Shown here in pieces: positions 35,516 to 43,251 of a stretch of 44,239 nucleotides of DNA. Origin of the DNA: Spirochaetota bacterium (GTDB lineage: Bacteria > Spirochaetota > UBA4802 > JAFGDQ01); NCBI GenBank assembly GCA_016932015.1, contig JAFGDQ010000046.1, positions 1 to 44,239 of the forward strand, given 5' to 3'. A program made the translations under genes and the position numbers. Below the pieces are notes generated by a model, which saw nothing but the letters and a program-made list of their open reading frames with translations, was not told where the DNA came from and did no database searches. The first letter of the stretch is position 1. Every line of letters begins with the position of its first letter.

Positions 35516-37675
35516 GTGAATATTGGAAATACTTATTTTGAAATCGCTGTGATACTCGGCATTGCGGCAATACTCGGTATAATCGGACAGAGGCTGAAAC
35601 AGCCGCTTATAATAATGTTTCTTGCCGCGGGAATTCTGGCTGGCCCTTCCGGTTTCGGGATAATTGAAAGTTACAAAAACATAGAGCTGCTGGCACATAT
35701 AGGGATAGCGCTCCTGCTGTTCATTGTAGGGTTGAAACTTGACCTTAAGCTGATACGTAATGTGGGGGCAGTGGCTCTGGCTACAGGCCTTGGACAGATC
35801 ATATTTACAAGCGCGTTCGGATTTTTAATAGCTCTCATTCTTGGAATTCCAGCGGTCAGCGCGGTATACGTATCGGTTGCGCTTACTTTTTCGAGTACTA
35901 TTATAGTAGTTAAACTTTTATCGGACAAAAAGGAAATTGATTCGCTGCACGGCCAGATTGCTCTCGGATTTCTGATCGTGCAGGATATTGCCGCTATAAT
36001 AGCAATGGTAGGCTTAACCACTTTCGGAACGAATATTCCGGGATCGGAGGCTCCCGCGCTTTCAACACTAATAATTATTGCCAAAGGAACAGGCTTTCTG
36101 CTCGCAATAATTATATTAACGAGGTATTGTATACTTCCCCTTACAAAACGCATGTCACAGTCACAGGAATTGCTTGCGCTTTTCGCTGTTTCATGGGCTG
36201 TCATACTCGGAGCATCCGCGGAAATCCTGGGTTTCACAAAAGAACTGGGAGCTTTCGCTGCGGGAATATCCCTGGCAGCAACAGAATACAGGGACGCGAT
36301 AGGAACAAGGCTTGCCGGTTTGAGGGATTTTCTGCTGCTTTTCTTTTTCATTGACCTCGGCGCGAAGCTGGATCTTTCCACTGTCGGAGAACAGATGGGA
36401 TCATCCGCTGTATTCTCTGTTTTTGTATTGATCGGAAATCCATTAATTGTATTAGTTATAATGGGTTTAATGGGATTCAGGCGAAGGACAGGATTCCTGG
36501 CAGGGCTCACAGTAGCACAGATCAGCGAATTCTCACTCATTGTAGCCGCAATGGGATTAAGTCTGGGCCATATCACCCCTGAAATAATGGGGCTCATTAC
36601 ACTTGTAGGAGTAATAACAATATTTTTATCGACATATATGATCCTGTATTCGGGATCTCTTTACAGGCTGATTTCCGGGCCTTTGAAAATATTTGAAAAA
36701 AAAGACCCTTACAGGGAAAAGACGGCTGATACTTTTAAGGATTCCAGGTCTGTGGATGCCGTACTTGTGGGGCTGGGCAACTTCGGCAGTCAGGTCGCTG
36801 AAATTCTTCTTAGAAGAAATAAAACCGTGATCGGAGTGGATTTTGACCCTGATGTTCTTGAAAAATGGAACGCGAGAGGAATGTCTGTGCTGTACGGTGA
36901 TATGGCAGACCCGGAAATGCACGAACATCTACCTCTGGATAAGGCTAAATGGATAATAAATACGGCAAGGATAATGGATTTAAACCTTGCAATGCTCAGC
37001 CGGCTTAAAAAACGGAAATTCAGCGGGAAAATAGCTCTGACAGCGGTAAACCAGGAAGAAGCTGAAAGTTACGCAAACGCGGGCGCGGATGTGGTTTTCA
37101 GGCCGTTCATAGATGCTGCGGAGCAGGCTGTAGACTCCATGACACAGGCAATGGACATGATCTCATCAGACGTTGACTGGCCTATCTCTTTCATGGAAAC
37201 CCGCATAAGGCCCGGAGCAGTATACGCGGGCAAACAGATACGTGATATTCCTCTCCGTTCGGCAACAGGAGTTTCCATTCTTGCCGTAATGCGTTCCGGC
37301 AGGGTCAATTATGACCCTGACCCGGATTTCCTGATTTATCCCGGAGACAGGCTTGTCATAATGGGGCCTGCTTCCGAGTTGAAATCCGGAGAAAGCATGC
37401 TTAACGAAACAGCGGAAGAACGCGGTAAAGACAATGCCGAACATTTTAAAGTAGATGAAATAAGCATAGGCAGTTCCCCCGAATTCCTGAACAAAACTTT
37501 TGCCGGAACCCGTTTCCGCCAGAGATACGGAGCAACTGTTGTCGGGATCAGGCGTAACGGCACAAAGATAACATCGCCTTCTCCCGATGAAATGATACTT
37601 AAAGGGGATTCATTGATCATAGTAGGAAGCGCGGCTCAGCTTCAAAAAATAAAAGCGGCTATTGCCGCGGAATGA
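35516..37675 (+). CDS. CPA2-type cation/proton antiporter with RCK domains
   Basis: The 719-aa protein has a Na+/H+ exchanger-type membrane domain of about 11-12 helices (residues 8-375) with GHxPLIIMF-AGILAGPS-like and FKELGAFAAGISLA blocks. Then come an RCK/TrkA N-domain (about 408-525; VLVGLGNFGSQVAEIL, a Rossmann NAD-binding turn) and two TrkA C-domains (about 535-610 and 635-715). The order membrane-RCK-RCK_C-RCK_C is like KefB/KefC-type transporters with an added regulatory domain. It should move K+ or Na+ against protons under nucleotide control; the ion cannot be read. The start is GTG with AGGAAA upstream. Confidence 0.88.
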   Translation: MNIGNTYFEIAVILGIAAILGIIGQRLKQPLIIMFLAAGILAGPSGFGIIESYKNIELLAHIGIALLLFIVGLKLDLKLIRNVGAVALATGLGQIIFTSAFGFLIALILGIPAVSAVYVSVALTFSSTIIVVKLLSDKKEIDSLHGQIALGFLIVQDIAAIIAMVGLTTFGTNIPGSEAPALSTLIIIAKGTGFLLAIIILTRYCILPLTKRMSQSQELLALFAVSWAVILGASAEILGFTKELGAFAAGISLAATEYRDAIGTRLAGLRDFLLLFFFIDLGAKLDLSTVGEQMGSSAVFSVFVLIGNPLIVLVIMGLMGFRRRTGFLAGLTVAQISEFSLIVAAMGLSLGHITPEIMGLITLVGVITIFLSTYMILYSGSLYRLISGPLKIFEKKDPYREKTADTFKDSRSVDAVLVGLGNFGSQVAEILLRRNKTVIGVDFDPDVLEKWNARGMSVLYGDMADPEMHEHLPLDKAKWIINTARIMDLNLAMLSRLKKRKFSGKIALTAVNQEEAESYANAGADVVFRPFIDAAEQAVDSMTQAMDMISSDVDWPISFMETRIRPGAVYAGKQIRDIPLRSATGVSILAVMRSGRVNYDPDPDFLIYPGDRLVIMGPASELKSGESMLNETAEERGKDNAEHFKVDEISIGSSPEFLNKTFAGTRFRQRYGATVVGIRRNGTKITSPSPDEMILKGDSLIIVGSAAQLQKIKAAIAAE

Positions 37676-37700
37676 GGTTTCGTTCCGGTACCTTTCTTTT
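37668..37700 (+). terminator. Intrinsic terminator of the antiporter gene
   Basis: CGGAATGA (37668-37675) and TCGTTCCG (37680-37687) form an 8-bp stem with one G-T pair and a GGTT loop at the stop codon, followed by a T-rich stretch. Confidence 0.6.
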
Positions 37701-38090
37701 ATTGCCCGCCTGTTTTCCGGGAAATATTCGTAAGGAAAACGGCTTTCCTTATGCTTTCAATATTATCAGGATTTATCCTCGAATTTATAACATTTTACGA
37801 TTGATATAGTGCATATATTCAATTTTGAAAAATATTTCATTTCTCATATCCTGAATTTAAAATTTGTGCTAATTATTCCGTAAAATGCTGTAATTATTCG
37901 GGCATTGGCTTAATTATTCAAAATTTTGTTGATATAAAGCACATGTGATGCTTTATGTGTGGTCAGTACGTCAGTCTGGTATGGATTGATTCGGGAGAAA
38001 ATGCCTGTATGCAGTAATATATTAAAAACAGCTTCTCTGTTGTATATTTAGTTATGTGATAATCAAGTACAGTAAAGGATGAACATACTG
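37676..38090. promoter_or_regulatory. 415-base spacer before the acyltransferase gene
   Basis: It contains a hairpin TAAGGAAA/TTTCCTTA (37731-37738 and 37744-37751) that may be a second terminator, the three TAATTATTC repeats listed separately, and a block at 37941-38025 that resembles DNA at 39695-39770. No gene is seen. The spacer should carry the acyltransferase promoter. Confidence 0.5.
37870..37919 (+). repeat. Three phased TAATTATTC direct repeats
   Basis: TAATTATTC occurs at 37870-37878, 37891-37899 and 37911-37919, that is at 21- and 20-base spacing, about two helical turns. Each is preceded by GCT, TGT or CTT and two copies by TGCT or TGGC. The fixed spacing on one DNA face is typical of a cooperative operator. 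It is 170-220 bases upstream of the acyltransferase start. Confidence 0.7.
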
Positions 38091-39206
38091 ATGGAAAACT
38101 CACGTCTTCCTTACATTGATAATCTTCGTGCACTGGTTATCATCATTGTAGTGATGGTTCATACCGCAGTCACTTATTCCGGGATAGGCAGCTGGTATTA
38201 CATTGAAAACAGGATTTCAGATTCAGTATCAGGCATTTTTTTCGGTTCATTTGGAGCAATAGCGCAGTCATTTGACATGTCTTTTTTTTTTATGCTTGCA
38301 GGTTATTTCATTCCTCTCTCATTTGACAAAAAAGGAACCGGAAGGTTTATCAAAGACAGGCTGTTCCGGCTTGGAGTGCCGCTCTTAATTTACATGATAA
38401 TTATTCATCCGGTTGCCGTTAAACTGGCACATCCGGATCTGGACATAATTGATTATACCTTAACCGGATTCAGTACCATGGATATTTTAGGACGAACCGG
38501 CCCATTATGGTTTGTTCAGACATTATTGATTTTTACATTTGCATATGTGCTGTTCAGGATTATAAAAAAGAAATCATTTTCACTTACATCATTCCGTATA
38601 AACACCGGGAATATTTTACTTTTGACTTTGATAATTGCAATACCTGCCTTTCTGATCAGAATAGTAATGCCTGTTGGAAATGAAATTTTTAATCTTCAGC
38701 TGCCGTATTTTTCTGGTTATATTGTTATGTTTATTGCAGGTATTTATGCAGGAAGGCTTGGCCTGTTTGAGAGGATCGATTACAGAACAGGTAAAAAATG
38801 GATGATAATCGCGTTTACTACCGGTTATATTTTCTTTCTGCTGCTGCTTGTTTTCGGTGGTCCGTTAAAAGGAGAAATGAATATTTTCGGCGGTTTTAAA
38901 TGGCAGTCATTTGCCTATGCTCTATGGGAGTCGTTTTCATGCGTTGCAATATCAGCAGGCCTGATCGGTATTTTTAAACATCACTTTAACAGGCAGAACC
39001 GGTTTCAGAAATTTTTATCGGAAAATTATTTCGGAGTATTTGTATTTCACGCGCCAGTACTTATTGCAATTAGTGTCTCATTGAAATGGCTGGCTGTTCA
39101 TCCTGTTATCAAGTTCTTCCTTGTTGCTTTATGCGCGGTTGCAGCGGCTTATGTTTTTACTTATCTTGTAAGGAAGATCTGGTTCATAAGAAGGATTTTC
39201 AGCTGA
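38091..39206 (+). CDS. Acyltransferase 3 family membrane protein
   Basis: Members transfer acyl groups to carbohydrate or lipid substrates at the inner membrane. The 371-aa product has about ten hydrophobic segments. The N-terminal RLPYIDNLRALVIIIVVMVH block with the conserved His is the family signature, as are SFFFMLAGYF and FVFHAPVL near the end. The ATG at 38091 lies 11 bases after TAAAGGA; ATG at 38079 is also in frame. The substrate is unknown; opdA/OafA-like modification of an envelope polymer is possible. Its 3' end overlaps a degraded lipoprotein frame. Confidence 0.85.
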   Translation: MENSRLPYIDNLRALVIIIVVMVHTAVTYSGIGSWYYIENRISDSVSGIFFGSFGAIAQSFDMSFFFMLAGYFIPLSFDKKGTGRFIKDRLFRLGVPLLIYMIIIHPVAVKLAHPDLDIIDYTLTGFSTMDILGRTGPLWFVQTLLIFTFAYVLFRIIKKKSFSLTSFRINTGNILLLTLIIAIPAFLIRIVMPVGNEIFNLQLPYFSGYIVMFIAGIYAGRLGLFERIDYRTGKKWMIIAFTTGYIFFLLLLVFGGPLKGEMNIFGGFKWQSFAYALWESFSCVAISAGLIGIFKHHFNRQNRFQKFLSENYFGVFVFHAPVLIAISVSLKWLAVHPVIKFFLVALCAVAAAYVFTYLVRKIWFIRRIFS

Positions 39207-39510
39207 CGGTTGTTTTGTTTGCAGGCCTTTTCTGCTTTCAGCATGTGTCAATGATGATACAGAGTCTGAAGAAACAATTGGTGAAATTGCCATGAAGCCT
39301 GACCGCGGGAATATTTCCATTACCGGAAAAGCCCTGCCCGGAGATTTCGGGAATAGCTGTATTTTCAGGATTGAGCCTTTCTCTATAACAGAGAGCTGCT
39401 GTTCCTTCTTCTTTTGTTATCCCTGGTGTAAAACCGGCTTGTTCCCGGATGAAAAAGGCCGGAATTGCGGTGTTTTCTATTTTTACTGCTCTGTTTGTGT
39501 TTTTGTTTGA
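39190..39510 (+). pseudogene. Frameshifted lipoprotein relic
   Basis: Reading one frame from 39203 gives LTVVLFAGLF; shifting by one base near 39229 gives LLSACVNDDTESEE and then a mature-looking part (IAMKPDRGNISITGKALPGDF) to a stop at 39508. Joined they form a lipoprotein signal with lipobox LSAC. The single-base shift and lack of a start codon mark a relic. The end of the frame turns Cys/Phe-rich and may be out of frame as well. Confidence 0.5.
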
Positions 39511-39798
39511 CCTGCTTTTTATGCTTCTGCTGTATGCTTTTCCTCTATATTTAGTTAGCTATCCCCGCGAAATATATTCAAATACGGATTTTCTGTTATC
39601 CGCCGGAAGTTTTATGATATGCTAATTTAGATGCGGTCGGATATGATAATTTGTTCTGATTAGTCACATTTTTCGTTTTTATTATTGATTTTATTCATGT
39701 GTGAGGCTTTATAGTGGTTGTCTGGTTTTTGCAGATTTTAAAAATGCCTGTATACAGGTATTCTTTAAATCAGGATTTGCTTTATAATATTATGTTAG
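39511..39798. other. Non-coding gap in the relic zone
   Basis: No gene is seen here. The stretch at 39695-39770 resembles 37941-38025 upstream of the acyltransferase (shared blocks CATGTG, GGCTTTAT or TGCTTTAT, GTCTGGT and AAATGCCTGTAT). The remainder is AT-rich. Confidence 0.4.
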
Positions 39799-40172
39799 AT
39801 TTGGGTAAATGTCAGAGAAAAAAGTGAAATTGAAAAAGTAAATCTTGCCATTTTAAGGATTAAAGAGGAGCAGGATTTTGTAGAAAATAAAATCGTAAAA
39901 TTTATTGAAGTTCTAAATGATTTAGAATTAATTGAAGATGATATTTATAAAAAATTAAATACGGTACATCAGATCCTATTGCAATAATTATGATTAAAAA
40001 CGGTTATAGCAATAGTTTGGTAAAAATATTATTAAGTAAATATCATGACTATTTAGAAGTTAACACTGAAAAGAATATGGTCGTTACAAAACCAGCCATT
40101 ATAAATCAAATGAGGAAAAACGGGGAGAATGATTTGTTTATTTTTGAAACGAAATATAATATCAAGGCATAA
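39799..40172 (+). pseudogene. Frameshifted C-terminal relic of a large protein
   Basis: One frame (39799-39984) reads as a charged helical segment, KVNLAILRIKEEQDFVENK to LIEDDIYKK; a second frame from about 39951 reads KIKYGTSDPIAIIMIKNG, then SNSLVKILLSKYHDYLEV, and runs to the stop at 40170-40172. The two join by adding one base to an A6 run at 39949-39954. The end is reminiscent of C-termini of large DEAD/DEAH-type helicases of accessory regions, but I cannot prove this. The N-terminal bulk is missing. Confidence 0.5.
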
Positions 40173-40185
40173 GATGATAAAAACT

Positions 40186-40213
40186 CTTTGCGAACTTGGC
40201 GATCTTTGCGAGA
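40186..40213 (+). repeat. CTTTGCG-type short intergenic repeat
   Basis: CTTTGCGA, ACTTGGCGA and TCTTTGCGAGA occur in succession. Similar tracts of CTTTGCG units are commonly seen in intergenic DNA of many bacteria. It lies 20 bases before the rhuM start. Confidence 0.45.
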
Positions 40214-40232
40214 GAATTAAAGAGGTAACTTC

Positions 40233-41264
40233 ATGAATCACTCCGAAATCATCCTCTACAAAACCGAAGACGGCACAGTCAAAATAGACACCATATTCCA
40301 GAACAAGACCATCTGGCTGACACAAAAAAAGATGGCAGAGCTCTTTGATGTCCAGAGACCGGCGATAACCAAACACCTGAAAAACATCTTTGAAAGCGGC
40401 GAGCTGGATGAATAAGTGGTTAGTTCCATTTTGGAACATGCCACTCAACACGGCGCTATTGAGGGCAAAACCCAAACAAAAGAGACCAAATACTATAACC
40501 TTGATGCCATTATAGCAGTAGGCTACCGGGTAAACTCTAAGCGGGCAACTCAATTCAGAATCTGGGCAACGGCAATCCTCAAAGAATATATCATCAAGGG
40601 TTTTGCCATGGATGATGAACGGCTCAAACAATCTGAACGGTGGGACTATTTTGACGAATGGCTTGAACGGATTCGGGATATCCGTGCTTCCGAGAAAAGG
40701 TTTTATCAGAAAATCAGGGATATTTATGCCACTGCAATAGATTACGATAAAAATTCCGAGGCGGCTCAGCTTTTCTTTAAGAAAGTACAGAATAAAATGC
40801 TCTGGGCTACTACAGGTAAAACCGCGGCTGAACTTATTGAATCACGGAGTAATCCCGAAAAACCAAACATGGGACTTACCGCATGGCAAGGATCCATTGT
40901 TCGCAAATATGATGTTTCCATTGCTAAAAACTACCTGAATGAGGGCGAGATTAAGGATTTAAACGAGATCGTCACAATGTACCTCGATTATGCAGAAAGG
41001 CAGGCTCGGAAAAGAAGAACAGTTACCATGGCAGAATGGGCTGAAAAACTGGATACCTTTTTGGAACAGAATGAAGAAGATTTACTCACTCATGCAGGAA
41101 CCGTAAAGGCGGAAGTGGATAAAAAGATAGCGGAAGAGCGATATGAAAAATTCGACAAGAAAAGAAAAATAGCGGAAGCAAAAAAAGCGGATGATGAAGA
41201 TATGAAGGAACTGGAAGAAATTGAAAAAAGGTTGCTCGAAAATAAAAAAGGGAAAGCCGGGTAA
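40233..41264 (+). pseudogene. rhuM: RhuM family protein, broken by one in-frame stop
   Basis: The first 60 codons (MNHSEIILYKTEDGTVKI, then a helix-turn-helix-like QKKMAELFDVQRPAITKHL) end at a TAA at 40413-40415. The same frame continues with VVSSILEHA, KYYNLDAIIAVGYRVNSKRATQFRIWA and a long charged helical tail to 41264. Together they give 343 codons, the length of RhuM-family proteins, which are found in accessory and phage-like regions. One base (AAA to TAA) explains the break. GTG directly after the stop could restart translation. A good AAAGAGGT site precedes the ATG. The role of RhuM is not settled. Confidence 0.85.
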
Positions 41265-41642
41265 TGTTTATACTCTGGCAAAGAAACCGCCTCCGCATGT
41301 CCTGTGCTCCGGCGGTAGGGCGCGGGGATTTTAAGATACTGAACCCCGAAGATGGCGCGGTACAGCCTATAACAGCGGCTATACAAAATGCCTGCCGCAG
41401 GCGCAACACAGGCACTTCGCATAGCCGTGGAAGTCAAGTGCAATACCAAACGAATTTTTAGTGTCGACCTATCCGTGAGCTTTGTGTCAACAAAATCTCA
41501 GAGAAGGACAAAAATTTGGCGAAACTGTAATGTCAGAATGTGTTTTATAAAATATTAAACATAATGCGGTCTCGCCGGGATTCCCGATATAGCCTTTGAA
41601 TGCTTGATTTCTCAGAAGGCAACTGAACCAGAGGAGTGAATA
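41265..41642. other. Spacer after rhuM
   Basis: The 378-base spacer holds the double hairpin listed next, then a plain stretch with a GGGA-T-TCCC palindrome near 41578. Its first 190 bases are clearly richer in G and C than the rest of the zone. Short open frames here have no recognisable content. Confidence 0.4.
41365..41445 (+). repeat. attC-like double hairpin
   Basis: Outer arms CGGCTAT (41376-41382) and ATAGCCG (41421-41427) enclose inner arms TGCCTG (41389-41394) and CAGGCA (41409-41414), with symmetric 6-base spacers and a 14-base loop that itself holds GCCTGC/GCAGGC. The left flank is TATAAC. This nested two-box layout resembles integron attC sites, but the right flank is GTGG rather than the GTT core, so it is degenerate or another kind of folded element. 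Confidence 0.45.
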
Positions 41643-42140
41643 ATGAAATATTTTACAAAATCAAAACAATTGTCAGGGCTCGTCGGGTGGCTTTTTATAA
41701 CTTTTGTAGCAGCTGGAATCGGATCAATGGCATCTTTTAAAGCAGGAACATTCTATCAGCAATTAATCCGCCCTGAATGGGCACCGCCGGGATGGATATT
41801 TGCTCCTGTATGGACAATATTATATCTTCTTATGGGTATCGATGCATGGCTGGTTTGGAGAGAACATGGATTCCGGGCTGCCCCGATATCGCTGAGCCTG
41901 TATATTATTCAACTTGCGGTAAATGCGCTATGGACATGGTTGTTTTTTGTCTGGAGACTGGGAGAAACAGCATTTATAGAAATTATTATCCTTTGGATTT
42001 TAATTTTATGCACACTTATTGCTTTCTGGAGGGTAAGAATTATCTACGGAATTTTATTAATGCCGTACCTGGCATGGGTTAGCTTTGCATCAGTACTTAC
42101 ATATATAATCTGGAAATTGAATCCTTTTATATTAATTTAA
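41643..42140 (+). CDS. tspO: TspO/MBR family membrane protein
   Basis: TspO is a five-helix membrane protein that binds porphyrins and related molecules; bacterial members are tied to oxidative and tetrapyrrole control. The 165-aa product has five hydrophobic segments. The signature RPEWAPPGWIFAPVWTILY, the Q-x3-NALWTWLFF block, and PYLAWVSFASVLTYIIWKLN are all present. AGAGGAG precedes the ATG by about six bases. It lies in the accessory zone, 116 bases before the hydrolase gene in the same direction. Confidence 0.93.
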   Translation: MKYFTKSKQLSGLVGWLFITFVAAGIGSMASFKAGTFYQQLIRPEWAPPGWIFAPVWTILYLLMGIDAWLVWREHGFRAAPISLSLYIIQLAVNALWTWLFFVWRLGETAFIEIIILWILILCTLIAFWRVRIIYGILLMPYLAWVSFASVLTYIIWKLNPFILI

Positions 42141-42255
42141 GTGTTGAATGAAATCTGATCTTCTATATGATAACTGAAATTTGTCTTTAACAATTGTAAA
42201 ATAACCTTGTTTCTTTTATAATAATCTGCAGTCACAATGTTATGGAGAATAGGTA

Positions 42256-42999
42256 ATGAATAAAAAACGGAATTTATCATTTATTTTAAGCTTTTTATTT
42301 TTAAATTGTTCGTTAATATACCCAACAACAAATCCGATAGATTCTTTTCATTTCATTACCGGAAAGAATCAGTCTAAAAATTTAATTGTTATGCTTCCCG
42401 GCAGAGGAGACAGGCCGGATGATTTCAATAAAAACGGATTCATTGAATCAATCATTAATTCCGGGGTAGACTCCGATGTGATAATTATTGACGCTCATGT
42501 TGGATACTATTATAATCGAAACCTTATTCCCCGCCTTTACGAAGATGTGATTGTCCCATACAGATTGAAAGGATATAAAAATATCTGGATGTTGGGTATA
42601 TCAATAGGTGGAACAGGAACTTTGTTATATACGCAGCAGCATCCCGGCAGCCTTAGCGGAATTATTTTACTTGCACCATTTCTTGGCGATAACGAAATAA
42701 TCAACGAAATAAATATTAGCGGAGGTCTTAAGAAATGGACTCCGGAAGAACCTGTTTCCGTTGATGATTATCAACGTTTATTATGGGATTGGCTTAAAAA
42801 ATATTCAAATCCTGGACATAATCTCCCTAAAATTATACTGGGTTATGGCCGGGACGATAAATTTGCTTTTTCAAATAAATTACTGTCTGAAGTACTCCCC
42901 GGTAATCAGGTATATGAATCAGAGGGAGATCATGACTGGGTCACATGGAACAGACTTTTTAATCGCTTTTTAAAAGATAATTTTTTGTATCAAAAATAA
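42256..42999 (+). CDS. Secreted alpha/beta hydrolase
   Basis: The 247-aa product has a signal-like N-terminus (NLSFILSFLFLNC) that may be a lipobox with Cys18. Then comes an alpha/beta hydrolase fold: LPGRGD as the oxyanion-type turn, GISIGG (residues 114-119; nucleophile S116), GRDD (198-201; acid Asp) and GDHDW with H226. All three triad residues are in place, so it is probably active. The substrate is unknown; the fold is used by esterases and similar enzymes. Confidence 0.82.
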   Translation: MNKKRNLSFILSFLFLNCSLIYPTTNPIDSFHFITGKNQSKNLIVMLPGRGDRPDDFNKNGFIESIINSGVDSDVIIIDAHVGYYYNRNLIPRLYEDVIVPYRLKGYKNIWMLGISIGGTGTLLYTQQHPGSLSGIILLAPFLGDNEIINEINISGGLKKWTPEEPVSVDDYQRLLWDWLKKYSNPGHNLPKIILGYGRDDKFAFSNKLLSEVLPGNQVYESEGDHDWVTWNRLFNRFLKDNFLYQK

Positions 43000-43251
43000 A
43001 TATTTAAATTTATTTATTATCAATGAATATGCTTATGACATTTTGCCGGGCGAATGTGAGCCAAAATATTCCGAAGGCCAGGGCGTTAGCCCGCAGCATA
43101 TACGCCTTGTTACAGCAAATATCAATTTTAAATAATTTGGATTAGTTTTTATCGCCAATTTTCCTCCAAATATACCTCCAGCCATCCTTAATAACTTAAT
43201 ATTCCGGCAATTTTTTATACCGCGTGTTGTGTACTGGGTGTTATTCTTCTG
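43000..43251. other. Spacer before enolase with a short open stretch
   Basis: From 43022 to 43138 one frame is open with coding-like content (ILPGECEPKYSEGQG, then VSPQHIRLVTANINFK and a stop). It has no start signal and no known relative, so it may be a relic. GGGC-GTTA-GCCC (43081-43092) is a small palindrome within it. Otherwise no gene is seen. The region ends at the enolase stop codon. Confidence 0.35.

Noticed and set aside
35671..36597. 308-residue minus-strand open frame inside the antiporter gene
   Set aside because: It is low-complexity Ser/Ile/Pro-rich and exactly antisense to conserved antiporter helices, so it is a shadow.
41086..41449. Minus-strand open frames over the rhuM end and its spacer
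   Set aside because: The product is Phe/Ser/Leu-rich antisense of the charged rhuM tail, and shows no family.
41264..41461. 65-residue plus-strand open frame after rhuM
   Set aside because: It runs through the double hairpin and has no recognisable content or ribosome binding site.
43040..43130. Second attC-like site near GGGCGTTAGCCC
   Set aside because: Only a small GGGC/GCCC stem is present; no nested R/L boxes could be drawn, and the stretch is open in one frame.
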